A DNA stretch of 64,000 nt from Phytophthora colocasiae (lineage: Eukaryota > Oomycota > Peronosporomycetes > Peronosporales > Peronosporaceae). Within the stretch, counting starts at the first letter, position 1; each line of letters starts with the position of its first letter. The DNA lies in the NCBI GenBank assembly GCA_018806915.1, contig JAGKQI010000067.1:124001-188000 (forward strand), read 5' to 3'. Below, piece by piece: positions 33,223 through 43,760 of the stretch. Under the pieces are notes generated by a model. That model was not told where the DNA came from and ran no database searches. It worked only from the letters and a program-made list of their open reading frames with translations. The position numbers and the translations under genes were made by a program.

Positions 33223-33685
33223 TGTAATGGGGTTACACGTACAAGTGGCTACACCACTTGTAATTCTAACAGTTGCGATAACTGTTAGAGGTTGGAAATG
33301 GGCCTCAGACCTTGGCGTCCAATGGCTACATGGGCGAACCACATCATAATGATGTGGTTCGCAGTGATGATCGTTGGGGTGGTTCGTGTGCATTTGTGCA
33401 TGTTGTTGATAGAAAGTAATGGATTTCTACCAATCACAGAGCAGATACTCACGTTGGTAGATCCTTTAGAAATAGATCTAAACAGTTTTAGGAGGTTCCA
33501 TAATTAACTTCGTGCCAATAACACTTCTCATTTACGGTAATTTGTAGTTTAATTCGTTTATATTTAGTTTAATTATGCTTATTTAAATAAGTTTATTTTC
33601 ATTAAGTCTAATCTACTTGCACGCTTCCTCATACACGTAAAGCGCACGTGTACACCACCTAGTGGGTCTAAGTAGACCCATTACA
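33223..33685 (+). repeat. LTR of the hairpin-rich Gypsy-like element
   Basis: 463 bp starting TGTAATGGG and ending CCCATTACA, i.e. TG...CA with 9-bp inverted ends. Gag begins 50 bp downstream. The sequence just after it (CCTGGTAACA) would be the primer-binding region. Internal foldbacks: 33241-33261, 33266-33288 and 33334-33362 (14-bp arms, 1-nt loop). Only one copy is seen in the window. Confidence 0.65.
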
Positions 33686-33734
33686 CCTGGTAACACTTTG
33701 GTGTCCATCCCACGACCGACTGCTGCTCGTTCGT

Positions 33735-34691
33735 ATGGAGTCATACGGACGCGGGGTAGAGAACTCCCCAATGGATGAGAGATCCACAGGGACCCCTCAC
33801 ATGTCCGTGACGCGCATGGACTGTGCCCAACTGTCGGACCCAGAATGGGAGGTTCACCAAAGGCTTTCACAAGTCATTGGAGAGGCGGCGGTAGCGACGA
33901 TTCTTCGTACGCTATCGCCGACAGAGCAACACGGTGTTGCTCTGGGGTACATAGTTAAGGAGCAACGAGATGTTGCTGCCTCGGTGGCTTCCCTGAAGCC
34001 ACGCGTGGAGTCGTTGAAACTCCACGTGGTAACTACACGGGGAAGGAGGACGGGACCCTCCTTCGTTGGCTTGTCGAACTCGACACAGCCGTTGCGGCTC
34101 GACGTATCGTCGATCCGATGTCAATGGTCGAGTTCGCCAAGTCATGTCTTGGCGGACGTGCGAGGAGTTGGGCCTATGAGCGCCGACTCTCGGTTCCTAT
34201 GTGCTTCAGCACGTACGAGGAGTTCAAGGAGGAACTCAAGCTTGCGTTTGAGCCTCCGAAGAAAACACGTTCAGATCGAGAGCGGCGTTTCTTGATCTGT
34301 AGCAGGGCAAGGATGAAGTTCACACCTTTGCCCAGCGTGCTCGATACTTGGTATCAAACATAGTGGCGAACCCGATCGACGAGGTGACCAAGGTCGTCAC
34401 GTACCAAGAGATGGTCCCGTCAAGACATACCTCTTCCGAGAGTATCCGAATACTCTCGAGGAGGCGATCAGCCTTGCGATGCAAGAGGAGTTTAGCCGAC
34501 GTCAAGCTAAACTCCATGCGAACGCGCCGAAGCCGGCGCGTCCTGTTGTAAAAACGAGAGGTCCGGAGCCTATGGACCTCTCGAGTGCTACGACAGCTGG
34601 TCAACAGCAGCGTAGGTACGGCAAGGTTCGATGTTACAAGTGTAGTAACATCGGTCAATATGCACGCGAGTGCACAGCGGGCGGGCGTTAA
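33735..34691 (+). pseudogene. gag polyprotein of the hairpin-rich element (frameshifted)
   Basis: The reading shifts between frames. 33735 to about 34020 is an N-terminal gag part. From 34118 a second frame has the capsid-like VEFAKSCLGGRARSWAYERR and YEEFKEELKLAFEPP, typical of oomycete Gypsy gag. From about 34400 a further frame has TYLFREYPNTLEEAISLAMQ. The zinc knuckle near 34630-34675 reads CYKCSNIGQYAREC, where the expected CX2CX4HX4C histidine is Gln. At least two frameshifts plus the missing His make it non-functional as read. Confidence 0.65.
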
Positions 34692-34846
34692 AAAAAACGC
34701 CATGGACCAGTAGGCGCGGGGCGTTCTACTGGTGATGCAGTCTCGCGTGTCGAGCTTGGACACGCGACGATGAGGACTGCTGCCCCCAGCGAGAAGGTTT
34801 CTCGCTGTAAGCTGCAAGATGACAAGCCAACCTTGTCATCCTGAAC

Positions 34847-35112
34847 TTGTTGTCGAAGAGAGTAGTGGACTCGGGCGCGTTGAACAGCTTTGTTCGACAG
34901 GGAAGTCTTCGAAGACTTGACTTCGAAGAGGCCGACACATCTCGCAGCGTGGTGGAGGTGCGGTTGGCAAGTGCCACTGTGAGGACTGAGAAGCGCGTAG
35001 TACGCTTACAAACGAAGGACTTTTGTAGAAGATCTTATCGTCTTGGATCTAGACGATAAGTTCGACTTGGTATTTGGCATGCCGTGACTTGCACGGCATG
35101 ACCCGGTGATCA
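34847..35112 (+). pseudogene. aspartic protease region of the hairpin-rich element (nonsense codon)
   Basis: The active-site motif V-D-S-G-A lies at 34859-34873. Further on, the conserved end LDLDDKFDLVFGMP is followed by TGA where a Trp codon is expected (about 35085), then LARHDPVINWE. A single G-to-A change explains the stop. Another frame is needed between the two parts, so the protease is also frameshifted. Confidence 0.55.
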
Positions 35113-35325
35113 ACTGGGAGTAGCGTACGCTCGTACGCTTCAACAACACATGCGCGACAGAGAGCGATGGTCCTGTCAGTGCTGCACATGCACCGACCAG
35201 TGCATGTGAATCCCCGGTTGTGGCAGCAGCGGCAACCGCTGCCTCCGATCGCCACCAGCGACCATCCGGGAGTCGTTGTGAGAAAATGTGTGTCGACTCA
35301 GAAATCTGAGCCGAAGGGTCGCGGT

Positions 35326-35420
35326 CACATGAGTGATGGTCAGGTGAATGTGAATCACCTGACGCATAAACATCTGAATGATTTTTGTCACATGAGTGAT
35401 GGTCAGGTGAATCGCATTCA
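35326..35420 (+). repeat. two-copy direct repeat, 63-bp spacing
   Basis: CACATGAGTGATGGTCAGGT occurs at 35326 and again at 35389, each followed by its own CAGGTGAA...CACCT foldback. It lies in the post-protease spacer of the hairpin-rich element. Confidence 0.8.
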
Positions 35421-35760
35421 CCTCAGAGAAGGTAAAATACCGGTATTACCGGTATCCTTGGAGGTACTTCAAGCCCCCAAGGGTCGCGCCGACGACGCCG
35501 CGTCAACTCTGGGAGTTGACGAACTAAATACAATTCGGAGAACCGAAAGACGTGCGTCAGCTCTGGGAGCTGACGCCACAGAAGGCAAGTCGATTGTGGT
35601 GAACTTCCAGTATCAATCAGTTGACGAGACGAGTAATTTCAGAGTCGAGTGGCAGCACTTCATCGGGGTTATCCTGTGGCCTACGTGCGATCTCCCGTTG
35701 CCAGCAATCGTCTTTGAATGAACGTTCAGTGGCGTTAACAATTCGCCCACTGAATTTGTC

Positions 35761-36540
35761 GCCGTCGCTATCTTACTCAGCGAAATCATCGTTATATCCC
35801 TTGAGGGGTTGGAAAATCATCATAACTAATGCAATCTCGTTCTTCAGAATACAATGAACCACAACACCCTGGAAAAGGCGGTGACGGAGAGTACCGGGTT
35901 TCTTATCAGGAAAAAATCGCTAGAAGTAAAACACAATAGAGGAAATTCCTTGGTTGGGAAACGATTTCGCTTCTTTAGAATACCCAGGATGCAAAAATAC
36001 CAAAGGTGGTTCACGCGCGCACATGCACATTTGCCAGCATCATCGGTTATGCAGGAGCCAACATTCCATTCTTTCCATATTAAAGCCTTATCAATTGCCG
36101 AGCCACAGCAAGAGCATGATGATCAGATCCGACATTGTGTAGTCCTTCCACATAAGCAAGTCTAAAGAGAGTAAGATGAGCGCCAAGTAACTGTGTTTTT
36201 TATTTTTTTTGCCATACATCACTTAGCAAGTTGACCCTCCCCCCAGTGTTCCTGGCACCTACGCAGCTCAGCACATTTCTTTTCCACAAACCCATCAGTG
36301 TATTCATCCAAACTCCTCTCCCAGAACACGGCGTGAAGGTATGTAAGCCAAACAATCCGGATTTAGAAAGCAAAAAAAAACGTTGGGTGTTCCACAAAAT
36401 TGGTGAGACTGCGGCGGACCAAATGATACTAATCAACCATTTGGCGTTTTCGAGATAAACGGCCCTGAAGTTGACCAACAGTTTTTCGTACCTATACGAA
36501 TTGCTTCGCAAACGGCCCTTTTCACTTTTCAAAAATTTAA
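35761..36540. other. region without recognised gene, between two transposons
   Basis: Short open frames (35854-36165 on plus, 36200-36532 on minus) show no motif I recognise. The sequence may be decayed transposon. It ends in the TTAA target of the MITE at 36541. Confidence 0.45.
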
Positions 36541-37522
36541 CCCTTCAACCCCCATATGTTGGAGCCACCAACATAATGGGTGTATAGCTCTTGAAAACCT
36601 AACCACAGCATCTATACGCATGTTGGAGGCTCCAACATATTCAAATTTAGACTATATTTTTGTATTGGAAGCAGCTCAATACTAAAAACAAGTGGAAAAA
36701 AAGTGAGAGAGAAGTGGCGATGCACAGGGGTAGGTCGAATCGAAAGGAGAAAACCGACACAAATGGATAAAGACAGAACATTATCTGATCTGTAACGAAA
36801 TACGGTGCTGTTTCCTTGCTATGTGCATCATTACTTTGCAAAGCCCTTTCTAATTCGTTAACAAAGAACATAAATTCCTGTCAATACATTTCCCATTAGA
36901 TTGTACCCCCTCTAAGCGCATCACTGGCCTTGATTGTTCTCACAAGCAGGGCCCATTCTGTACATATCTTGATTTAGATTGATGGGAATAACACTACTAG
37001 TGCTGCTACTTTTGAGGAAATTATTTCAAGTGCATTATATTTTACTGTAATCTAGTGACCTTTGCATGACTGTCATATACGTCGTCTTCAGTTTGATCGT
37101 GCCAGTAAATCCAAGCATGTCTAGCTACAGCCATATTTTTATAATAATACGTAAATACAAAGGTACATGCGTGAGGTGAGTAAGCAAGTGATGCGTTCCT
37201 TATACACTCTCTTTGTACGACAGAGGCATGCATTTTATGAACTTGTGTTCGTGCAAAAACTTGATTTTTAATAAAAAGTGCATTTCTGAAGGTTGGATCC
37301 TCCATCATACTGGATCGTACTTGGCGATTTTGCCTACATATAGCGCAATATGTTAGAGGTCGCCCGTCTTTACACGAGAACAGAAACTGTAGTTTCCCTA
37401 CCCCTCCCGCCAACAAAATCGTACTTAGAGTAGACATATACAAACATCAAGACTAATTATGTTGGTGGCTCCAACATAATGATCAAAATATACCCCTCGA
37501 TTTTTTGACGGGGGTTGAAGGG
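36541..37522. mobile_element. piggyBac-type MITE (982 bp)
   Basis: Flanked by TTAA on both sides (36537-36540, 37523-37526). The terminal inverted repeats begin with the same 13 bases, CCCTTCAACCCCC. Each end carries the subterminal palindrome TATGTTGGAGCCACCAACAT, left at about 36557-36576 and right at about 37458-37477. A third related palindrome, ATGTTGGAGGCTCCAACAT, lies at 36620-36638. No transposase domain is present, so it is non-autonomous. Its ends differ from those of the 4.1-kb piggyBac at 44797, so a different transposase would mobilise it. Confidence 0.8.
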
Positions 37523-37526
37523 TTAA

Positions 37527-38714
37527 GCGCGGTGTATCATCTGACAACGGCACCATGGAGGATCTAGCTGCGTACGTGTCTGGTGATACTGCTGACGTCT
37601 GTAGCGGTGGTGTTCGCCCTTGTCCTGTAGACGCTTGCGTCCCTGCAGACGCTGGGAGTGTGGAGGCAGAAGAGACTAGCGACCGCGGCAGCGACAACGT
37701 TGATGCAAGCGACAGCGACAACTTTTTTTTTTCGATGATAACGGAATGTAATCAAAATAAGACCACGTGTAGATGCTAGCCCCACTTCCACTTAACGTAG
37801 AAAAGAGTGATACCATGTACCACAACATCAGACCGTATATCCCGGAGGAGTTCCTCGACGACCCGCTGTAAGCTAAATCAAGCGTGCAGGAAAATCTGGT
37901 CGCAAAAGCAGCCAAACAAGCACGTCGAGCACACCGTGTAGCTATGGCAGTGGCGGCGAAGAAAAACCGGGATCGTCGCGGACGTCAGGAGACGGAGCCA
38001 AGCGCGAGTGAAGGCCCCGCGAAGAAGCAGAAGGGGTCCTCCTCGTAAGCTGCTGCAGTGTGCATGATGTTGACTTCAAATTTTATGATTGAATCGAAAT
38101 GATATTTACATCCTCCTTTGACTGACTTTATGAATTTTTGAAAAAAATTCAGAAACTACACTTGTCTACACGGGAGTGGCCACAAAAAATACGTCAAAAC
38201 GGATTCCTCGGACGATTTTAGGCTAATCTCACCAATAAATAAAATCCACATTGCCTTCACGGCCCGAGAAATTGTTTTCGTCGACCGAATTCTCCGAAAC
38301 GGCTGAATGGATTTCTTTGTTTGAGAGCTCTATGGAAAGCCAAGATAAAGGACTGTAAAACGCTGTGCTCAAATCGCGATTTAATAAATGGTTAATTAGT
38401 ATGTTTTTGTTTGACGTAGTCTCAAATGAATCTGGTAATGCCATGCACACTTGGAATTCCAGTAGAAGGCGCTTGAATTGGCTGTGCTGATCAGGCGTAT
38501 ACTGTTTGTCTTCTTCATGTGTTGTATTATCTCCCGCTACTTGACTTGTAGATGACGGTAGAAGAGAGAATTGTGACGAATCTGTCTAGACGCGATAGTA
38601 GGAGGCTGCAGGTGACTATCTCTGGGAATTGAAGGAGTAATACGTGGAAGATATCTATCAAAAGGACCATTTTCATTCGGTGTTGGAGGAGCAGCAACGC
38701 TGCTAGGATTTTGT
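37527..38714. other. region with weak ORF remnants
   Basis: 37555-37779 (plus) encodes MEDLAAYVSGDTADVCSGG and an acidic run. 37815-38048 (plus) encodes MYHNIRPYIPEEFLDDPL, a stop, then a lysine/arginine-rich tail (AKKNRDRRGRQE) ending KKQKGSSS. These look like pieces of a transposon ORF with one stop, but I cannot name the family. Confidence 0.35.
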
Positions 38715-39126
38715 AGTAGCTAGCGCTCCGAAGAAAACCCAAAGACACTCTAGGGAAGCTGGTACTTCCTGTAAAGTATTATCGCCGAGTGTATTGAGCT
38801 GTCGACGAGCTGTCAAAAATGAAACTTAGAAACAAAAACATGTATCCCGACTGCTACGCTACACTACCATTACCAGCGTCCTAGTGATGGTGTTCTATAC
38901 GATAAGACTTCAACTGTACCAGCTAGTGTAGACGAACAACTGAGAGGAACAGCTGGTAGAGCGTTAAACCACAACGCCTTAACAGTAGGTGCTCAACTTC
39001 AACTCCAATGTCCTCTGAGCCACACCAATATGTCTGACTGCAACCACATGATGCTGATCAACATTGTTGTCGTACCCGACGGCATTGCATGGGCATGGTT
39101 GGGCTTTCCCACCACGACTCACTACA
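38715..39126 (+). repeat. 412-bp dispersed repeat, copy 1
   Basis: Almost identical, in the same orientation, to 51478-51889. Similarity begins sharply at AGTAGCTAGCGCTCCGAAG and ends near GGGCTTTC-CACCACGAC. It contains an open stretch reading DEQLRGTAGRALNHNALTVG in both copies, of unknown family. Confidence 0.85.
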
Positions 39127-39487
39127 GTCCCCCTCTAAACCCAATATGCCAACACGGTTAAATTTATGCTAGTACCAAATTGATAATGGTGACTCATCAC
39201 TGTATGACGTTATGTCCCATGTAGCGTGAGTCTCCATAACGTCAGCACCACTCACGGGTACATAATCGATGCAACTTCAACACTTTACAGTTGAAGTTAA
39301 CTTGACCTGCACATCACCTAAGGGCCTGGTTCGTCCGTCTGGTGCTGGTGCCGGGGATTAAATAGCGCGCTGTGATTGGCCAGAGGTTTATCCCCATGAG
39401 CGCATAAAAATGTATTTTTATAACCACCCCCAAGGGGGTGGGAATACTTATCCCCAGGCGACATCAAATTCCGAGAGAGCAGATAAA

Positions 39488-40598
39488 ATGGACGGCGACG
39501 AGGATATAACGACGCAGTCCTGCTAATCTTGCAGAGTGCTGCAGTCGCCGCTGCTACGGTTGCATCTTCGTCAGCGAGAGCTAGCCCAGAGTATCAAAGG
39601 ACAGTCACTAAACTCAATTTCGAAAAGCTACTTACGTCTGAGCGCTACGACGGCTGGTTTCGTGAACATCTTCGGTGCTCACAAGTCAATTTCATGCAAA
39701 TTTGTACTATCTTCCGCCCCTTTGCAAGCTTTGGTCTTCTAAACGGCTATGAACACTCATGTGAAAAGAAGGTGGCTCTCTTAATGTTTTATCTAGCCTC
39801 TTCAGGAACCATCAAAGAGGCTAGCGTATCTTTTGGTGTCAAAACCATGTGCAGTGATAACAATCAACGCCCTTTTTCGCGTGGTTTGCAAGTAATCCCA
39901 TCAGTTTATAAAGCTACCATCAACTAAGCCGAATGGGATACTGTAATGAACGGCTTTGCTTCAGTTAAGGGGTTTCAGTTTGTGTGCGGGGCTGTTGATG
40001 GATCTCTATTTGAAATTCCACGACCTACCGAGTATGAAGGATAGTATTGTATGGACTGATCAACATGCAAGCACTTTGCGACTTTCGACGCCGTTTCTTA
40101 GACTACGATATGAGACCAGGTTCTTACCGCGACAAAAAGACTTGGAAAATATCGGATCTTGGTATATCAGTGAAAAGTATTTTGCCGATTGGATGCCATT
40201 TCGTTGCCGATGCTGGATACACGTTAACATTTGAACTGTTAACGCCGTATATTCCTCGTGAAGAAGGAGGACAGCTTTCAAAATGCCAACTGCACTATAA
40301 CTACATCCATAGTTCGACTAGAATGGCTATCGAGTGCGCGTTTGGCATGCTAAAACAACGCTTTCGATTAATTCGTAGGCAATTTGAGCAAAAGACTGTC
40401 AAGAATTGTACGAGATGCATAGTGGCGTCTATGATACACCACAACATTTTAATTGACCTGAACGACGACACAGACGAAGATGAAGAAATTCAGCATGAAA
40501 GTGTATTAACGGCTTTCAAAAGAGAAATCAGTAGAGCCAAACGTGACCAGATCGCGTCGCTATACTATGGAGCGCGAGGCGTTAGCCACCTTGACTAA
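39488..40598 (+). pseudogene. PIF/Harbinger transposase (DDE_Tnp_4), broken
   Basis: The N-terminal part has the helix-turn-helix-like KKVALLMFYLASSGTIKEAS. The catalytic core follows: first Asp in VCGAVDGSLFEIPRP, second in the RPGSYRDKKTW segment, a later HFVADAGYT, and Glu in MAIECAFGMLKQRFRLIRRQ. In-frame stops lie at 39925-39927 and at 40042-40044; the second replaces an expected Trp. The rest reads in another frame from about 40047, so there are two stops plus a frameshift. The first ATG is at 39488, and an early intron could remove the TAA just after it. Confidence 0.75.
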
Positions 40599-41682
40599 GC
40601 ACACGGACAAGCTCGTTAATAGCTTCGGTTTGCTTTTTTAGCGCGGTTTCTTGCCGCCCCAGCGCATCGAGAATGTGCTCGCTAGTGGAAGTTTGCACAT
40701 TCATTGTCTTCGCCTTCATTGCTTCACCAACACACTTGACGCCATCAGCAAGTGCCTTGAGGCCTGTAGCACTGTCCAAAATATTAGCATCACATAATAG
40801 CCCCCGCCCCACAGCATTTAGTAACGTCATTGCAATATGATTACCTGACTCGATGGATTCTCCTGTAGTTCCCTTTCGTTTATTGGACGGCGTCCTGTCG
40901 GTGAGCGATTCAACAGTTTGGGTCGCTTCGTCCTCATCCGAGTGGCTCGATGTCGAGTCACAGAGAGTTGTATTTTTCAGTCCTTCATGCGGCGCTCAGT
41001 GCTCGAGCATCAGATCAAGGCATGGGGGTCTTGCGATCTCGGGACATTGCCCGTCTCAGACCGTTGAGCACGATACAGTGACCACTTTCTGCAGAGCCAT
41101 GTAAGCTAATACAAGAGTAATTTTATTTTTTTTCGCTTTCCTTTTTAACTTACCTTCTCTTTGCATTGCCCAACTGTGTAGATTTTACCTTGGCGCTCAG
41201 AATGTTGGCCACGAGTATCCATGCAGTACCAAGCTCTACCGAGTTTCTAGCCTTGTGAATGTTCGGCTTCGTTAACACAAATCTGTTTCACGATACATCG
41301 TAAGTGCTCTCCATTTTTTTCTGCACCATCACAACACTTACCGAATTGTAAACAGCTCATTCATCGTTTCATTCGTCCACAAAGGCGCAGAATCTCTAGC
41401 TGGGCGGCCACGCTTGGGGGCTGGTGCCGGGCACAGTGGAGATGCTTGTTGTGGGGTGTGTAGGCTGGATTTCTCTTCAGGAGTCCGCACAGGAGAAAGA
41501 AGACCGTTCATGGCAGCGGACAAGAACTGAAATGAGCTTTCGTTCTGCTGGTTCATAAAGCAGAAGACGTTAGACGAGTAGACAGTAGCGCTTGATGCCT
41601 CACTTACGCTGCTGCAAATGGCTGGTGTCCGCAACGGCGCTCGAACAAGGTCGTCAAGCATCGTGTGCGCTTCATCGCTCAC
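40582..41682 (-). CDS. Harbinger accessory protein with Myb/SANT (trihelix)-like domain
   Basis: The first exon begins at 41682 (MSDEAHTMLDD) and ends in LWTNETMNELFTIR, the start of a trihelix. The chain can continue after an intron as RFVLTKPNIHKARNSVELGT and AWILVANILS, the typical W..VA helix. A C-terminal coiled coil (41682 gene end, 40830-40582) reads SEHILDALGRQETALKKQTE. The PIF/Harbinger partner protein binds DNA and helps bring in the transposase. Exact splice sites in the middle were not resolved, so coding integrity is not certain. Confidence 0.5.
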
Positions 41683-41980
41683 CTTGAGTGGCCACAGCGC
41701 GTCGCAGATAGGAAATAGTCAATATGATGAGATATCGGGTCGCAGAGGATATACCGAGGCGTCTGGGAGGCCATGGGGATTAGGGCACGGAAATCCCCAG
41801 CACCAGCCCCAGGCGGACGAACCAGGGCCTAAGATAGACCATTATAACCACAAAATCAAGGAATAATCTTTATTTAATTACTATACAGTCGTTATACCAA
41901 GGATATACGTGTATACATGGTCATTGCCGCTTTGGCGTCGCTTCTAGCGCTTTGAGATACTCCTCAAGCTTAGCGTATTT

Positions 41981-42631
41981 TCATTTTGCAACATAGCCTT
42001 CCACTATCGTACTCACGTCTTTGTGTAGGGCTGCTAGTGGTTCCCACGAATCCTCTATTGTTTCTAATCCATGCCACACGACAAGGATTTCGTAGCAACG
42101 ACTCTGGTCGTTCCAGCGATGCTTCATCAGCTCGCGCACGCGAAACATGATGTCCTGGGTAGCCACGTGCTCCAGGATCCCCTCAGTAACTGTTAGGTCT
42201 TTGTCGGCGAATAACTTGAGCCGCGAGGCATGTACATCTTCCTCGCCAGTGACAAGATGCTTGACCTTGAATACATCACGCGGTTCAACCACTGTGACCG
42301 CGTAGGGACCGAGCCATGTGACGAGCAGCTTTGGCTGTCTCTTCTCATCGACACGTGATCTCAGTACATAGTCGCCCACACTGAAGTTGACGATGTTGTC
42401 GCCACGTTCCTTCTTCTTGTGGAGTAGCGTTTGTTTTAGCCAACTGCCCTGTGCATGTCTCTCATGCTTGCACATAGCCGCGCCAAGCTTCATCCCGTCG
42501 TTACCTTTATCCAGAGTTCTCCGCTCAGACAGGTTGTTAAATTGCTGCTGGGCAGCCGATATGCTGTCCATTGTAAAAATCATCATCGTCGAGAGGTCGC
42601 AGCTGTAACCGAGGTTGCTGCTGCTGTCCAC
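41981..42631 (-). pseudogene. Gypsy integrase C-terminus and chromodomain
   Basis: 216 codons open. It begins downstream of the deleted integrase core (AAQQQFNNLSERRTLDK). It has the GPY/F-like part FSVGDYVLRSRVDEKRQPKL and LVTWLGPYAVTVV. The chromodomain has VRELMKHRWNDQSRCYEILV and VVWHGLETIEDSWEPLAALH. Chromodomains steer chromovirus integration to certain chromatin. The frame itself is intact but has no integrase core in front of it. Confidence 0.75.
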
Positions 42632-42755
42632 GGGTCGTCACTCGACGCACGCTGAGTGTCGATGTTGGGCGTTCCCATCGGGATACCATGTCAGCCCAAA
42701 CGTTGTCTTCGCCGGCGATGTGACGGATCTCGTAGCGGAACTCTTCAAGTTTCAT
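42537..42755 (-). pseudogene. Gypsy RNase H terminal fragment
   Basis: MKLEEFRYEIRHIAGEDNVW then ADMVSRW matches the H-I-x-G-x-x-N-x-x-A-D-x-x-S-R ending of Gypsy RNase H. It runs at once into glutamine/arginine-rich sequence and the post-integrase region, so the integrase is deleted. Confidence 0.7.
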
Positions 42756-43232
42756 AGCCCAGCGAAGTAGCTTTCATCTTATGCGCTTCTTCGCTATTTC
42801 ATCGGGGGCGAAGACGTGTATCAAATTGCGATGATCACAGAATAGGCGAAACCTTCTGGCTGGAGAAGAAGGTGTAGTAGCTTATCACAAGCCGCCACAA
42901 TGGCAAATGCCTCCTTCTCAATGACGGACCAGTTTTCCTGTGAAGCGGAAAACGTCTGTGCTGCAACCGTTTTTTCGTTCCTCCACTGTTCAACGTCCCG
43001 TCACAATAACTCTCCGAACTTCGTCAGACGCATCTGTGAACACCGACAACACTCCGTCGGTGCGCCAACATAGCAGCACACGCCAGGAACTCCTTTACTC
43101 TAGCGAATGCATCGCGTTCATCATCAGTAAACTCCACTGGTAGTCGTGCTGCAGCACGTTTCGTCCTTTTACCTGATCCCAGAGTCACAGCAAGACGCTT
43201 TTGCAGCACTTTCACATTCCCAGCGTAGCCAA

Positions 43233-43760
43233 CTAGACTGTCACGTACCAATTGCACGCGCAAAGGAATTGCTGTATGTCTCCGGCAGTTGTGGGTGCAA
43301 CTCGCCCTGGACCATGACGAACTCCTTCGCTATTTATGATCTTACCACACCATCTCGCCGAGCGTTGGAAAAGAGACGACTTTGGGGCGCTCAACTTGAG
43401 GCTGATGTCATTCATCAGTGTAAACATTTCCTCCAGTTTCTCCAGATATGTGTCGACGTCTTTCGCGTATTGCAGTAGGTCGTCGATCCAGATCAGTAAA
43501 TGTTTGTGTAGCCGATGCTCAAAGCAATTCTCCATAGTTCGTTGAAAATGCAGCGCTGCATCACTGCATCCTTGAGGGACGCGAGATGGAGTGTACACGT
43601 TTGCATCTGTCATGTAGCTCAGCAACTCCTGGCTTGCTTTTGGCAATGGAAGCTGCCAAAAACCTTTTATGATATCGAACAAACCGAAGAACAGCATGTC
43701 TTTCACGTGCGCTGTAATCACCTGTAAGATAGGCATCACACCTGCAATGGGTTCCGTCAT
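43233..43760 (-). pseudogene. Gypsy reverse transcriptase fragment
   Basis: The RT blocks are seen in order: GLFDIIKGFWQLPL, then RVPQGCSDAALHFQRTMENC and LLIWIDDLLQYA. The YxDD box is W-I-D-D. Neighbouring RT parts are in other frames (upstream block near 43800-43890, thumb near 43030-43260), so the polyprotein is frameshifted. Confidence 0.8.

Larger units (their letters stand above)
33223..35760 (+). mobile_element. truncated Gypsy-like LTR retroelement, hairpin-rich
   Basis: A 5' LTR (33223-33685) is followed by a plus-strand gag, a protease region and spacer. Reverse transcriptase, integrase and the 3' LTR are not found, so the element is truncated near 35.76 kb. The whole length, both LTR and coding, is crowded with short perfect inverted repeats (see findings). 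Coding frames are broken in several places. Confidence 0.75.
39322..41829. mobile_element. PIF/Harbinger DNA transposon with TIRs and TAA target duplication
   Basis: 2508 bp. The ends are inverted repeats of about 38 bp, GGSCCTGGTTCGTCCG and on, with about 4 mismatches. The flanks are TAA at 39319-39321 and 41830-41832, the 3-bp TWA target of this superfamily. It carries the usual two convergent genes: a DDE transposase (plus) and a Myb/trihelix-like protein (minus). Confidence 0.88.

Noticed and set aside
33735..35760. CRISPR array or integron-like repeats as explanation for the hairpins
   Set aside because: Arms differ in sequence from hairpin to hairpin and spacing is irregular; the host is a eukaryote.
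37042..37443. 133-codon minus-strand frame inside the MITE
   Set aside because: A short CKDG...YCAICRQN cysteine pair slightly recalls a piggyBac zinc finger, but there is no catalytic domain and the match is too short.
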